Source: Ornithinimicrobium pekingense DSM 21552
GTDB taxonomy: Bacteria > Actinomycetota > Actinomycetes > Actinomycetales > Dermatophilaceae
NCBI RefSeq assembly: GCF_000421185.1
Contig: NZ_ATWJ01000015.1
Span: 124,001 to 188,000, forward strand
Direction of reading: 5' to 3'
Length of the DNA: 64,000 bases
Position numbers and translations under genes: made by a program. The notes beneath the pieces are model-generated. The model did no database searches. It was not told the origin of the DNA and worked only from the letters and a program-made list of their open reading frames with translations. Position 1 is the first letter of the stretch. Each line of letters opens with the position of its first letter. Below, piece after piece: positions 35,456 to 46,695 of the stretch.

Positions 35456-36259
35456 GTGACGGCGTGCCGCACCCTGAGGGGTATGCCGTGGCGCCCGTGG
35501 GAGGACGTGCTCGCCCTCGTCGAGCTCGCGGCCCCGTCGGCGTGCGCCGGGTGCGGGCGGGCAGGGCTGCGGTGGTGCCCGGCGTGCGCGGCGGACCTGG
35601 CCGGGACGGCCCCCCGCACGTGGACGCCGACCCCGCGCCCGCCCGGCTTCCCCCCGACCTGGGCGGGACCGGCCTACGAGGGTGCCGTGCGGGCGGCGGT
35701 CGTGGCGTGGAAGGACGGTGGGCGTGCCGACCTCACGGGCACGGTGCTCGCCCCGGTGCTGCGCGACGTCCTGGCGGCGGCGCTGGCCGCCTCCCCGGAC
35801 CACCGGGCCGCCGTGGCCCGTGGGTCGCCCGTCGCGCTCGTGCCGGCCCCGTCGGCGCGCCGCAGCACCCGTCAGCGGGGCGAGCACCGGGTCCGCAGCC
35901 TGGCCGCCGCGGCCGTCCGCGGCGCCGGGCCGCTGCGGGTCGTCGACGTCCTGGAGCTGTCGCGACGGGTCGCCGACCAGGCCGGGCTGGGAGCCGCGCA
36001 ACGTCGGCGCAACCTGCAGGGCGCGGTGCGCGTCCGTCCTCGTGGGACGCCCGCCGTGGCCGGTCTGCCGTGCGTCCTGGTCGACGACGTCGTCACCACG
36101 GGGGCCACCCTCAGCGAGTGCGCGAGGGCGCTGACGGTGGCGCGCAGCGGCCCCGTCGTGGCCGTCACCGTCGCCGCCACGGCGCGCCGCAGCAGGCCAT
36201 CGCAGGCCGCGGCACCGGCCCCGGCGGGCCGACTTTCGGTTCCCAGGAGGGCGGACTAA
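35456..36259 (+). CDS. ComF family phosphoribosyltransferase-like protein
   Basis: A 267-residue ComF/GntX-type protein. The N-terminal zinc site CAGCGRAGLRWCPAC (about 30-44) is followed by a phosphoribosyltransferase fold ending in VLVDDVVTTGATLSECARAL, the PRPP loop. ComF proteins assist DNA uptake or act as phosphoribosyltransferases with unknown substrate; competence itself is not implied. GTG 35456 has GAGGG 6 nt upstream and was preferred to GTG 35435 and ATG 35483. It sits between lpqB and hpf, the standard actinobacterial order. Confidence 0.82.
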   Translation: MTACRTLRGMPWRPWEDVLALVELAAPSACAGCGRAGLRWCPACAADLAGTAPRTWTPTPRPPGFPPTWAGPAYEGAVRAAVVAWKDGGRADLTGTVLAPVLRDVLAAALAASPDHRAAVARGSPVALVPAPSARRSTRQRGEHRVRSLAAAAVRGAGPLRVVDVLELSRRVADQAGLGAAQRRRNLQGAVRVRPRGTPAVAGLPCVLVDDVVTTGATLSECARALTVARSGPVVAVTVAATARRSRPSQAAAPAPAGRLSVPRRAD

Positions 36260-36386
36260 TGTGACTGCATGGAGCACCTCTCGCAGATGGCCAGGGGGTG
36301 ATGCGGTTGGACCAGGCGCCATGACGACGCCAACGAGCACCCACCACCTGAAACCCTGTATGGAGGACTCATGGAACTCACCGTGA
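36257..36386 (+). promoter_or_regulatory. hpf leader: leaderless box followed by three interlocked mini-ORFs
   Basis: TAATGT (36257-36262) ends 6 nt before ATG 36269. That ATG opens a 10-codon ORF (MEHLSQMARG, stop at 36299-36301). Its stop overlaps the ATG of a 7-codon ORF (36301-36324, MRLDQAP). That stop in turn overlaps the ATG of a 21-codon ORF (36321-36386), which runs past the hpf start. Translation of the chain could control ribosome access to hpf, but expression is unproven. The hpf ATG also has its own GGAGGA site. Confidence 0.35.
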
Positions 36387-37063
36387 CCGGTCGCAAGAAG
36401 GACGTGGCGGAGCGCTTCCGCCGTCACCTCGAGGACAAGCTCGACAAGATCCCGCAGCTGGCGCCGCGCGTGCGCCGCACCGAGGTCGTCCTGACCCACG
36501 AGGCCAACCCCCGCCAGGCCAAGGAGGCCGAGCGCTGCGAGATCACGTGCTACGTGGGACGTACCGTGGTCCGCGCAGAGGCCGCCGCCGACGAGGAGTA
36601 CGCCGCCGTCGACCTGGCCATGAGCAAGCTGACCGAGCGGCTGCGCAGGATGAACGACAAGCGCCGTATCAGCCACACCGGCAAGCACCGCCTCCCGTCG
36701 GTCGCCGAGGCCACCTACGGCCTGCCGACCGAGCCCCTCGCCGCACCGTCCGACAACGGCTCGCGGCCGCCCTCCCCGGAGGAGGCGCTCGACGCCGAGC
36801 TGCAGACCCAGGGCAACAGCCCCATCGAGATCCGTGAGAAGACGCACGCCTCGAGCCCGATGACCGTGGGGCAGGCACTGTCCCGCATGGAGCTGGTGGG
36901 CCACGACTTCTTCCTCTTCCACGACGTCGACACCGACCGCCCGAGCGTCGTCTACCGCCGCCGCGGCTGGTCCTACGGCGTCCTCCGGCTCGACGTGGAC
37001 CACGACGGTCCCGGCGAGGAGGACGACCTCGGCGCCGCCACGCCCGAGGCCGTGGCCTCCTAG
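36371..37063 (+). CDS. hpf: long-form ribosome hibernation promoting factor
   Basis: A 230-residue long HPF. The N-terminal domain (1-110) is the S30AE/RaiA fold with the basic FRRHLEDKLDKI and LTERLRRMNDKRR helices that sit in the 30S decoding region. A disordered linker (about 110-165) leads to the C-terminal dimerisation domain, HASSPMTVGQALSRMELVGH to VVYRRRGWSYGVLRL. That domain pairs 70S ribosomes into 100S particles. TGGAGGA lies just upstream of ATG 36371. A clear terminator follows. The leader contains a chain of mini-ORFs (separate entry). Confidence 0.95.
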   Translation: MELTVTGRKKDVAERFRRHLEDKLDKIPQLAPRVRRTEVVLTHEANPRQAKEAERCEITCYVGRTVVRAEAAADEEYAAVDLAMSKLTERLRRMNDKRRISHTGKHRLPSVAEATYGLPTEPLAAPSDNGSRPPSPEEALDAELQTQGNSPIEIREKTHASSPMTVGQALSRMELVGHDFFLFHDVDTDRPSVVYRRRGWSYGVLRLDVDHDGPGEEDDLGAATPEAVAS

Positions 37064-37081
37064 CACCGCATGCCCCTCGAG

Positions 37082-37115
37082 GACGGGCCCGTCACCCGCA
37101 GGTGACGGGCCCGTC
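37082..37115 (+). terminator. 15-bp perfect hairpin after hpf
   Basis: The arms at 37082-37096 and 37101-37115 pair perfectly around a 4-nt CGCA loop. No T tract follows, as is common in actinobacteria. Confidence 0.8.
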
Positions 37116-37172
37116 CCGTCCTCCCGGCCCGTCGAGGGGGCCCTGTCACCGGTGCGTGGCACAGTGGCGCGC

Positions 37173-38420
37173 ATGGCGACGCCCAGCCCGAGCCCGACCG
37201 TCCCCGCACGAGCGCCCACGCTCTCGCTCGCGCAGGCCCGCCGGCTGGCGCTCGCGGCGCAGGGCTTCGCCGACCCCCGTCCCGCACCGGGCGCCGCCAC
37301 CATGCGGCACGTCACCCGGGTGGTCGACCGGGTGCAGGTCGTCCAGATCGACAGCGTCAACGTCCTGACCCGCTCGCAGTACCTGCCGTTCTTCTCCCGG
37401 CTCGGCCCCTACGACCCCGCCCTGCTCGACCGCGCCCGCGACGGTGCGGGCCCCAGGGCGCGCACCGGTCGGCGCCTCGTGGAGTACTGGGCGCACGAGG
37501 CCTCGCTCGTGCCGCCCTCGACCTGGCCGCTGCTGACCTTCCGCATGGAGCAGGCGCGGGAGCGGGCGTGGAGCCGCTCCTTCGCCCAGACCCACCCCGA
37601 GCTGCTCGAGGCGGTGCGGACGGTGGTGCGCGAGCACGGCCCGCTCACCTCCCGGGAGGTCGAGGCCCACCTGCCGCACGGGGCCGGCCGCAGCGACGAG
37701 CAGTGGGGGTGGAACTGGTCGGCGGTCAAGCACTGCCTGGAGCTGCTCTTCTGGTCGGGCGAGATCACCTCGGCCGGGCGCACCACGTCCTTCGAGCGCC
37801 GGTATGCCGCACCCGAGGTGGTGCTGCCCGCCGAGGTCGTGGCCCGCCGCGAGGCGCTGGCGCACGAGGACCCCCAGGAGGCGGTGACCGAGCTGCTGGG
37901 CATCTCGCTGCGCGCGCACGGGCTCGGCACGCAGCGCTGCCTCGCCGACTACTTCCGGATCCGCGGGCCGAGGGTGGCGCGCGGGCTGGAGGAGCTGGAG
38001 GCGCGCGGCGAGGCGGAGCGCGTGCGGGTCCCCGGGTGGACCGACCGGCCGGTATGGCGTGTGCCGGGGATGCGGGTGCCGCGCCGGGTGCCCGGGGCGG
38101 CCCTGCTCAGCCCCTTCGACTCCCTCGTGTGGCAGCGGGAGCGGACCGAGGGCCTGTGGGGGATGCGCTTCCGGCTGGAGATCTACGTGCCCGCCCCGCA
38201 GCGGCAGTACGGCTACTACGTCCTGCCCTTCCTGCTCGACGAGGAGCTCGTGGGCCGGGTGGACCTCAAGGCCGACCGTGCCGCGGGGGCGCTGGTAGCG
38301 AGGGCAGTGCACTGGGAGCCGGGGGTCGACATTCGTCGTGCGGCTCCCGCCCTGCAGGAGCAGCTGGAGCTGATGGCGAGGTGGCTCGGCCTGGCCAGGG
38401 TGGACTTTGCCAAAACGTGA
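37173..38420 (+). CDS. YcaQ/AlkX-like crosslink-repair DNA glycosylase
   Basis: A 415-residue winged-helix (HTH_42) glycosylase. The catalytic QxD motif is QID in VVQIDSVNVLTRSQYLPFF (about residue 60), matching YcaQ/AlkX enzymes, which unhook interstrand crosslinks and remove N7-alkylpurines. The LSPFDSLVWQRERT segment near 315 and the KADRAAGALVARAVHWE ending near 370-385 are typical. With the AlkA-like and DinB genes it forms part of the window's repair content. ATG 37173 was preferred to GTG 37152; a weak CACAGT box lies 7 nt upstream. Confidence 0.86.
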   Translation: MATPSPSPTVPARAPTLSLAQARRLALAAQGFADPRPAPGAATMRHVTRVVDRVQVVQIDSVNVLTRSQYLPFFSRLGPYDPALLDRARDGAGPRARTGRRLVEYWAHEASLVPPSTWPLLTFRMEQARERAWSRSFAQTHPELLEAVRTVVREHGPLTSREVEAHLPHGAGRSDEQWGWNWSAVKHCLELLFWSGEITSAGRTTSFERRYAAPEVVLPAEVVARREALAHEDPQEAVTELLGISLRAHGLGTQRCLADYFRIRGPRVARGLEELEARGEAERVRVPGWTDRPVWRVPGMRVPRRVPGAALLSPFDSLVWQRERTEGLWGMRFRLEIYVPAPQRQYGYYVLPFLLDEELVGRVDLKADRAAGALVARAVHWEPGVDIRRAAPALQEQLELMARWLGLARVDFAKT

Positions 38421-38476
38421 CCAGGTTTTCCCGGTGCGGACCGCTGTGGCCCCTGTCCCCGGCCCGCGAAGGCTTC

Positions 38477-38508
38477 TAGGGTCGGTCAGTGGTGCGCCCG
38501 TGCGCACC
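38477..38508 (+). promoter_or_regulatory. -10 box and leader hairpin of the nuclease gene
   Basis: TAGGGT (38477-38482) would start a leader of about 43 nt. Inside it GGTGCGC (38491-38497) and GCGCACC (38502-38508) form a perfect 7-bp hairpin with a 4-nt loop, about 23 nt before the start codon. Confidence 0.4.
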
Positions 38509-38531
38509 GTCTCCCGAGAGAAAGAAACGCA

Positions 38532-41500
38532 ATGATGCATCCCTCCCGGCCAAGGACGGCCGTGGCGGTGACAGGGGCAGCGACGCTCCTGGCCAGCCTG
38601 CTGGTCCCGACAGCGGCCACCGCCGACGAGCACGAGATCTTCATCAGCGAGATCCACTACGACAATGCAAGCACCGACGTCGGAGAGGCGATCGAGGTGC
38701 AGGCCCCGGCCGGCACCGACCTCACCGGCTGGACGCTCGTCCTCTACAACGGCAACGACGGTTTGACCTACGGCAGCGCGGCCGCGGTGGGTGGGGTCGT
38801 CCCGGAGGCCGGGGTGCTCGTCGTCAACTACCCCGTCAACGGCCTGCAGAACGGTGCGCCGGACGGTGTCGCGCTGGTCGACGGTGCAGGGCAGGTCGTC
38901 GAGTTCCTCTCCTACGAGGGGGAGATGACCGCCGCCGGCGGACCGGCGGAGGGCATGGCCAGCACCGACATCGGGGTCGTGGAGGCCGGCTCGGACCCGG
39001 CCGGGCTGTCGCTGCAGAAGGTGGACGGCGCCTGGACCGGCCCGGTCACCGCGACCTTCGGCGTGCGCAACGGCACCGTGACCGACCCCGACCCGGACCC
39101 CGGCCCGGCGCCGGAGCTGTGCGACGTCGCCGTGACCCCGATCGGGGTGGTGCAGGGCGAGGGCGACGCCAGCCCGCTGGACGGTTCTCCCGCCCTGGTG
39201 CGCGGCACGGTGGTCGGCGACTTCCAGACGGGCGGCTTCAACGGCTACTTCGTCCAGGACGGCGGTGACGCCAACCCCGCCACCTCCGACGGCATCTTCG
39301 TCTTCGCCCCCAGCGGCACCGACGTGGCCGTGGGCGACCTCGTCGGGCTGTCCGGCACCGTGGACGAGTTCAACGGCCAGACCCAGCTGACCGACGTGCA
39401 GGTCGAGGTCTGCGACACCGACGTCGCCCTGCCGGCGCCGGTCGAGCTGACGATGCCGGTGCTCGACCACGAGCGCTACGAGAGCATGTACGTCACCTAC
39501 CCGCAGGACCTGGCCATCCTGGAGTACTTCAACTACGGCCGCTTCGGCGAGATGGTCCTCGGCGTGGGTGACGGCACCCTCCGTCAGCACCAGCCGACCG
39601 CCGTCCACGAGCCCGGCTCCCCGGAGGCGGTGGCCCTGGCCGAGCACAACGCCACCCACCGCATCACCCTCGACGACGGGCTGAGCCCGCAGAACCCCCC
39701 GGTGCTGCGGCACCCGAACGGTGAGCCCTTCTCGCTGGGGAACAGCTTCCGCGGCGGGGACGTCGTCTCCAACCTGACCGGCGTGCTGGACTACCGGTTC
39801 GACCTGTGGCGGGTGCAGCCGACCGAGGGCGCGGACTACACCCCGCAGAACCCCCGTCCGGCGGTGCCGGAGGTCGGCGGGACCACCACCGTGGCCTCCT
39901 TCAACGTCCTCAACTACTTCACGACTCTCACCTCCGAGGACCCCCAGGCCCGCGGTGCGGACACGGAGACCGAGTTCGCGCGTCAGCAGGCCAAGATCGT
40001 GGCCGCCATCAACGAGATGGACACCGACGTCGTCGGGCTGATGGAGATCGAGAACAACGGTGACGTCGCGGTGGGCAACCTCGTCGACGCGCTCAACGCC
40101 GACGCGGACGACGCCGGGAAGTGGGCCTTCGTGTCCACCGGCGTCATCGGCACCGACGCGATCGCCCAGGCCTTCATCTACCAGCCGGCCCGGGTGACCC
40201 CCGTCGGAGAGGAGGCGCTGCTGGACTCCAGCGTCGACGCGCGCTACCTCGACGAGTACAACCGCCCCGCGCTGGCCCAGACCTTCGAGGACACCGTGGT
40301 GGGCGGGCAGGTGACCGTGGTGGTCAACCACCTCAAGTCCAAGGGCTCGGGATGCGACGCGGTCGGCGACCCGGAGGACCCGGACGGGCAGGGCAACTGC
40401 AACGGGGTCCGCACCCAGGCCGCGCAGGCCCTCGCGGACTGGGCCTCGGCTGACCCCACCGGCACCGGGGCCGAGCACGCCCTGGTCATCGGTGACCTGA
40501 ACTCCTACGACAAGGAGGACCCGATCGAGGCGCTGACCGCGGCCGGGTACTCCGACCTGCTGCTGGAGTTCGTCGGCGAGTACGCCTACAGCTACGTCTT
40601 CGACGGCATGCTCGGCTACCTCGACTACGCGATGGCCAACGCGGCGCTGGACGACCGGGTGACCGGCGCGGCCGCGTGGGCGATCAACGCCGACGAGCCG
40701 TCCGTCCTGGACTACGACATGTCGTTCAAGCCGGACGAGCAGGACGCGCTCTATGCCCCGGGTCCCTACCGCTCCAGCGACCACGACCCGGTCCTGGTCG
40801 GGCTCGACCTGACGCAGGAGCCCGCCCCCGGCGTCGACGTCACGCGCTGGAACGGTGACAACCGCTACGAGACCGCGGCCGTCATCGCCGAGCAGTTCGG
40901 CGAGGTCGACACGGTCTACGTCGCCACCGGCGTGACCGCGGCAGACGCCCTCGTGGGCGCCTCGCCGGCCGCCAACGGTCTGGTGCCGGGCCTCATCGGC
41001 ATGGCCACCGCTCCGGACGGGTCCGCCGCCCCGGTCGTGCTCGCCAAGCCCGACCGGCTTCCGGCAGCCACGCGGGGACTCATCGAGGCCGTCGACCCGG
41101 CCAACATCGTGATCCTGGGCGGGCCCGGCGCGGTGAGCGCCGCCGTCGAGCAGGACCTGGAGCAGTACGGCGAGGTGGCCCGCGTGGCGGGTGCCAACCG
41201 TTACGAGACCGCCTCGCTGCTCTCCGACCTGTTCGGCACCAGCGACGTGGTCTTCCTGGCCAGCGGTGGCGACCGGTCCTTCGCCGACGCCCTCGCGGGC
41301 TCGGCGGTGGCAGGTGGGCTGGGTAGCCCGGTGCTGCTGACCAAGACGGACCGGCTGCCGTCGACCACCCGGGACGCCCTGGTCGAGCTGTCCCCGTCGC
41401 GGATCGTCGTCCTGGGCGGCGAGCTCGCGGTGTCCGACGCGGTGCTGGATGAGGTGCGGGCCGCGACCGGCGTCGAGGACGTCGACCGCGTGGCTGGTCC

Positions 41501-41783
41501 CGATCGCTACCAGACCGCGCTGGCGGTGTCTGCCGAGTTCGTCGCGTCCAGCGACGTGGTCTTCGTGGCGACCGGTCGCACCTACCCGGACGCGCTGACG
41601 GTGGCCGCCTACGCGGGCGCCGTGAGTGCCCCGGTGCTGCTGACCCGACCCGACGAGCTGCCGCGCGGGCTCCTTGACGAGCTCGACCGGCTGCAGCCCG
41701 GCACCGTCGTCGTCGTCGGCGGCGACGGCGCGGTCTCGACGGAGGTCGAGCAGGCGCTGGAGGACTGGGCCGCCCAGCCCTGA
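38532..41783 (+). CDS. secreted ExeM/NucH-type endonuclease with cell-wall-binding repeats
   Basis: A 1083-residue exported protein. A signal peptide (about 1-32, ending TAATADEHE) precedes a lamin-tail-like domain (EIFISEIHYDN, 35-170). An OB-like segment follows, then an endonuclease/exonuclease/phosphatase domain (about 450-755) with catalytic motifs GLMEIENNGD, VVNHLKSKGSG, VIGDLNSYDKEDP and SSDHDPVLVGLDL. Residues 772-1083 hold three cell-wall-binding type 2 repeats, recognised by RYETA and VVILGG-like motifs. It probably degrades external DNA while held on the cell wall, for phosphate supply or biofilm control (inference). ATG 38532 and 38535 are both possible. Confidence 0.9.
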   Translation: MMHPSRPRTAVAVTGAATLLASLLVPTAATADEHEIFISEIHYDNASTDVGEAIEVQAPAGTDLTGWTLVLYNGNDGLTYGSAAAVGGVVPEAGVLVVNYPVNGLQNGAPDGVALVDGAGQVVEFLSYEGEMTAAGGPAEGMASTDIGVVEAGSDPAGLSLQKVDGAWTGPVTATFGVRNGTVTDPDPDPGPAPELCDVAVTPIGVVQGEGDASPLDGSPALVRGTVVGDFQTGGFNGYFVQDGGDANPATSDGIFVFAPSGTDVAVGDLVGLSGTVDEFNGQTQLTDVQVEVCDTDVALPAPVELTMPVLDHERYESMYVTYPQDLAILEYFNYGRFGEMVLGVGDGTLRQHQPTAVHEPGSPEAVALAEHNATHRITLDDGLSPQNPPVLRHPNGEPFSLGNSFRGGDVVSNLTGVLDYRFDLWRVQPTEGADYTPQNPRPAVPEVGGTTTVASFNVLNYFTTLTSEDPQARGADTETEFARQQAKIVAAINEMDTDVVGLMEIENNGDVAVGNLVDALNADADDAGKWAFVSTGVIGTDAIAQAFIYQPARVTPVGEEALLDSSVDARYLDEYNRPALAQTFEDTVVGGQVTVVVNHLKSKGSGCDAVGDPEDPDGQGNCNGVRTQAAQALADWASADPTGTGAEHALVIGDLNSYDKEDPIEALTAAGYSDLLLEFVGEYAYSYVFDGMLGYLDYAMANAALDDRVTGAAAWAINADEPSVLDYDMSFKPDEQDALYAPGPYRSSDHDPVLVGLDLTQEPAPGVDVTRWNGDNRYETAAVIAEQFGEVDTVYVATGVTAADALVGASPAANGLVPGLIGMATAPDGSAAPVVLAKPDRLPAATRGLIEAVDPANIVILGGPGAVSAAVEQDLEQYGEVARVAGANRYETASLLSDLFGTSDVVFLASGGDRSFADALAGSAVAGGLGSPVLLTKTDRLPSTTRDALVELSPSRIVVLGGELAVSDAVLDEVRAATGVEDVDRVAGPDRYQTALAVSAEFVASSDVVFVATGRTYPDALTVAAYAGAVSAPVLLTRPDELPRGLLDELDRLQPGTVVVVGGDGAVSTEVEQALEDWAAQP

Positions 41784-41797
41784 GCCCAGCACCGTCC

Positions 41798-41837
41798 CGA
41801 CGGGGCGTGGACCGCATGGAGCGGCCACGCCCCGTCG
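41798..41837 (+). terminator. 13-bp perfect hairpin after the nuclease
   Basis: The arms at 41798-41810 and 41825-41837 pair perfectly around a 14-nt loop, 14 bp after the nuclease stop. Confidence 0.75.
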
Positions 41838-41881
41838 TGCTGTCTGCGTGCCGCCGCTGGGATCTCCCAGGTCGGGGCGGT

Positions 41882-41887
41882 TAGCCT
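41882..41887 (+). promoter_or_regulatory. -10 box for leaderless secA
   Basis: TAGCCT lies 6 nt before GTG 41894, with no Shine-Dalgarno. Confidence 0.5.
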
Positions 41888-41893
41888 AGGCAG

Positions 41894-44610
<2,717 letters not shown>

Positions 44611-44614
<4 letters not shown>

Positions 44615-45159
44615 CCCAGCTCCCAGGCGGTGATGAGCCACCGCCCGTCCACGCCGCTCATCCGCAGGGCGAGCGCACGCACGCGGCCGTCCACCCAGAC
44701 CACCGCCGCGATCTCGCAGACGCCGTCGGCGGGGGAGCAGGGGTGCACCGAACGGACGACCGGTGGACGTCCGGAGCGGCGGCCGCGGCGTCGTGCCAGC
44801 AGGCCCCGGCGGTGCGCCCGCTCCCGGATCTCCGGCACGACCCAGCGCGAGAGCTGGTCGGGGGAGCGCACCCCCTCGTAGGCCTCCAGCATCGCCTGGA
44901 TCATGCGCCGGGCCCACGGCACCGGCTCGGGCAGGTCGGGGGTCGAGGTGGCCTGCGGCCCGAAGAAGGCGTCGTCGGCGCCGCCGCGGAAGTCGACCGC
45001 CAGGCAGCCCTGCACGTAGCGGGAGGGTGGCGGCTGCTCGACGTCCTCGTCCCAGTCCTGGCCCTCCGGCGCGGGGTCCGTCCGCGGTGCGGGCAGGACC
45101 CGCAGCACCGGTGGTGCGGCAGCCCGTCGTGCGTCCGTCCGGGAGACGGCGGCGCTCAC
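44611..45159 (-). CDS. Rv3235-family protein
   Basis: A 182-residue actinobacterial protein of the Rv3235/DUF6459 type. The conserved part is the C-terminal ~110 residues: [36 protein letters not shown] and the final [15 protein letters not shown] and WLITAWELG strands. The N-terminal part is disordered. Function is unknown. It overlaps the LysM gene by 4 bp (GTGA), so they are co-translated. Its end overlaps that of secA on the other strand. Confidence 0.8.
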
Positions 45160-45941
45160 CGTGCGCCCCCGGGAGCGGGCACCACCAGGCGCTGACCGGG
45201 GTGGATCAGGTCCGGGTCCGCGCCGATGACGTCTCTGTTGGCGGCATACCAGCGCGGCCACGCCTCGGCGACGTCCTGGTCGGTGGCGTGCTCGCCGAGG
45301 TGCCGGGCGGCGATGTCCCACAACGTGTCGCCGCGGTGCACGACGACCTCGTCCGTCGATGTCGGCGCCGCGGCCGTGCTCACCAGGCCCACCTGCGCCG
45401 TGGGCTGTCGGGCGGGTGCGGGTCGGGCCGTCGTGGGGGTCCACCCCGGGACGGGCACCTCACCGGCACCCGGGTCGTGGACGTCCTCGACGGTCGCCGG
45501 CACCGCTCCGGCTGTCCGCAGCTCGGGTGCGGCGGCGAGGACCGTCGGGTCCACCGTCGCGGTCACCCCTACGGGCAGCGGTGCCTCCGCGGCTGTCGCG
45601 GGGCCGGCGCCGAGGCCCGCCACCACCAGCAGCACGGCCGCGACCCGTCCGGTCAGTCCTCCGCGCGGACGACGCCCGTCATCGACCCCGTCCGGCCGGG
45701 CGCCTGCGGGCCGTGCCGACAGTGCCAGCGAGACCGAGGCGCTGCCCAGCACCACGGCCACCCAGGCCGCGAGCAGGCCCGCCGCCCCGGTCGCGAGAAA
45801 CCCCACGCCCAGCTCGACGCCGACGGTCGCGGTGCCCGGCCACGCGGTCGCGGCGGTGCGCAGCAGCCAGACGGCCGCGACCCCGGTCAGCGCAGCCCCG
45901 GCTGCCCCCAGCAGCGCCGCCCGTGCAGATGTCCCCATCAT
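45156..45941 (-). CDS. membrane LysM-domain protein
   Basis: A 261-residue protein with two N-terminal membrane helices (about 5-30 and 40-70), a third near 98-118, then a low-complexity stretch. A C-terminal LysM domain (about 205-255) has VHRGDTLWDIAARHLGE and DPDLIHPGQRLVVP. LysM binds peptidoglycan N-acetylglucosamine, so the protein probably tethers the membrane to the wall. ATG 45941 has GGAGG 5 nt upstream. Upstream lies an operator-like repeat over a possible promoter. Confidence 0.85.
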   Translation of the reverse strand: MMGTSARAALLGAAGAALTGVAAVWLLRTAATAWPGTATVGVELGVGFLATGAAGLLAAWVAVVLGSASVSLALSARPAGARPDGVDDGRRPRGGLTGRVAAVLLVVAGLGAGPATAAEAPLPVGVTATVDPTVLAAAPELRTAGAVPATVEDVHDPGAGEVPVPGWTPTTARPAPARQPTAQVGLVSTAAAPTSTDEVVVHRGDTLWDIAARHLGEHATDQDVAEAWPRWYAANRDVIGADPDLIHPGQRLVVPAPGGAR

Positions 45942-45966
45942 CGGTTCCTCCGGTGTCGATGCGTCC

Positions 45967-46015
45967 GTTTGCGTGCGTTTGCGTCAAACTACGTCAGGAG
46001 GCGTACGCAGGGCAA
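45967..46015 (-). promoter_or_regulatory. promoter with overlapping operator-like repeats
   Basis: On the minus strand TTGCCC (46015-46010) and TAGTTT (45991-45986) are spaced 18 nt apart. On the plus strand GTTTGCGT repeats at 45967-45974 and 45977-45984, one helical turn apart. GTTTG-CGT-CAAAC forms an inverted repeat at 45977-45989 that overlaps the -10. This may be a repressor site for the LysM operon. Confidence 0.35.
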
Positions 46016-46116
46016 GGGTCTCGTGCGGGCTGTGGACACCGGCACCCCGCTCCGTCTCCGACGGTGCTGTGGACGCCCACGGTCATGACCGACGCCCGTG
46101 CTGGCACCATGGCGCC

Positions 46117-46677
46117 ATGCGCTGGGAGGACCTGTTCGTCGACCTGGAGGCCCAGCAGGCCCAGCTCGAGCGTCGCGACCGCGACCTCGAGGCGGCCGAG
46201 CACACCCGCGCCGAGCGCGGTCAGATCGAGCTGGTCCACCGCCTCCTCGGCGCGGAGGGGGCGGTGCTGCGTCTGCGCGTGCGCGGCGTGGGCTGGCTCG
46301 AGGCCACCCTGCGCGACGTCGGTGCCGACTGGCTCCTGCTCGACCACGGCGGCACCCTGGAGGCTCGCGGGCGGGAGATCCTCACCCCCCTGGCCGCGGT
46401 CACCGCGGTCGAGGGGCTGCCGCGGCGGGTGGGTGACCACGGCGTCGACGGCCGACGGCTCGGTCTGCGACCGGCCCTGCGGGCCATCAGCCGGGACCGC
46501 GCGGTCGTCCGGGTGCACGACCGCGAGGGTGACCACGTCACCGGCACGATCGACGCGGTCCTCGCCGACCACCTCGACCTGGCCCGTCACCCCGACGACG
46601 CGGCCCGCAGGGCGTCGGCGGTGCGGGGGCGGGTCAGCATCCCCTACGCCGCCCTCAGCCTCGTGCGCCGCCTCTGA
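46117..46677 (+). CDS. conserved actinobacterial protein of unknown function
   Basis: A 186-residue soluble protein. An N-terminal helix (about 5-45, DLFVDLEAQQAQLERRDRDL) is strongly charged and could form a coiled coil. A beta-rich core follows with RLRVRGVGWLEATLRDVGAD and LLLDHGGTLEARGREIL, reminiscent of a small Sm- or SH3-like barrel. A second similar pattern (AVVRVHDREGDHVTGTIDAV) lies near 130-150, so it may be a duplicated barrel. No family name can be given. A CACCAT box lies 6 nt before ATG 46117. It lies between divergent LysM and convergent HTH genes. Confidence 0.75.
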   Translation: MRWEDLFVDLEAQQAQLERRDRDLEAAEHTRAERGQIELVHRLLGAEGAVLRLRVRGVGWLEATLRDVGADWLLLDHGGTLEARGREILTPLAAVTAVEGLPRRVGDHGVDGRRLGLRPALRAISRDRAVVRVHDREGDHVTGTIDAVLADHLDLARHPDDAARRASAVRGRVSIPYAALSLVRRL

Positions 46678-46695
46678 CGCGTGCCCCCGGCCCTG

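Noticed and set aside
35456-36259. ComF gene as evidence of natural competence
   Set aside because: ComF-like genes are widespread in actinobacteria at this position, and no other competence genes are in the window.
37146-41828. 1560-codon open frame on the minus strand, opposite the glycosylase and nuclease genes
   Set aside because: It is an antisense shadow in GC-rich DNA. The plus strand has recognised domains throughout; the minus reading is His/Gly/Val/Arg-rich with no domain.
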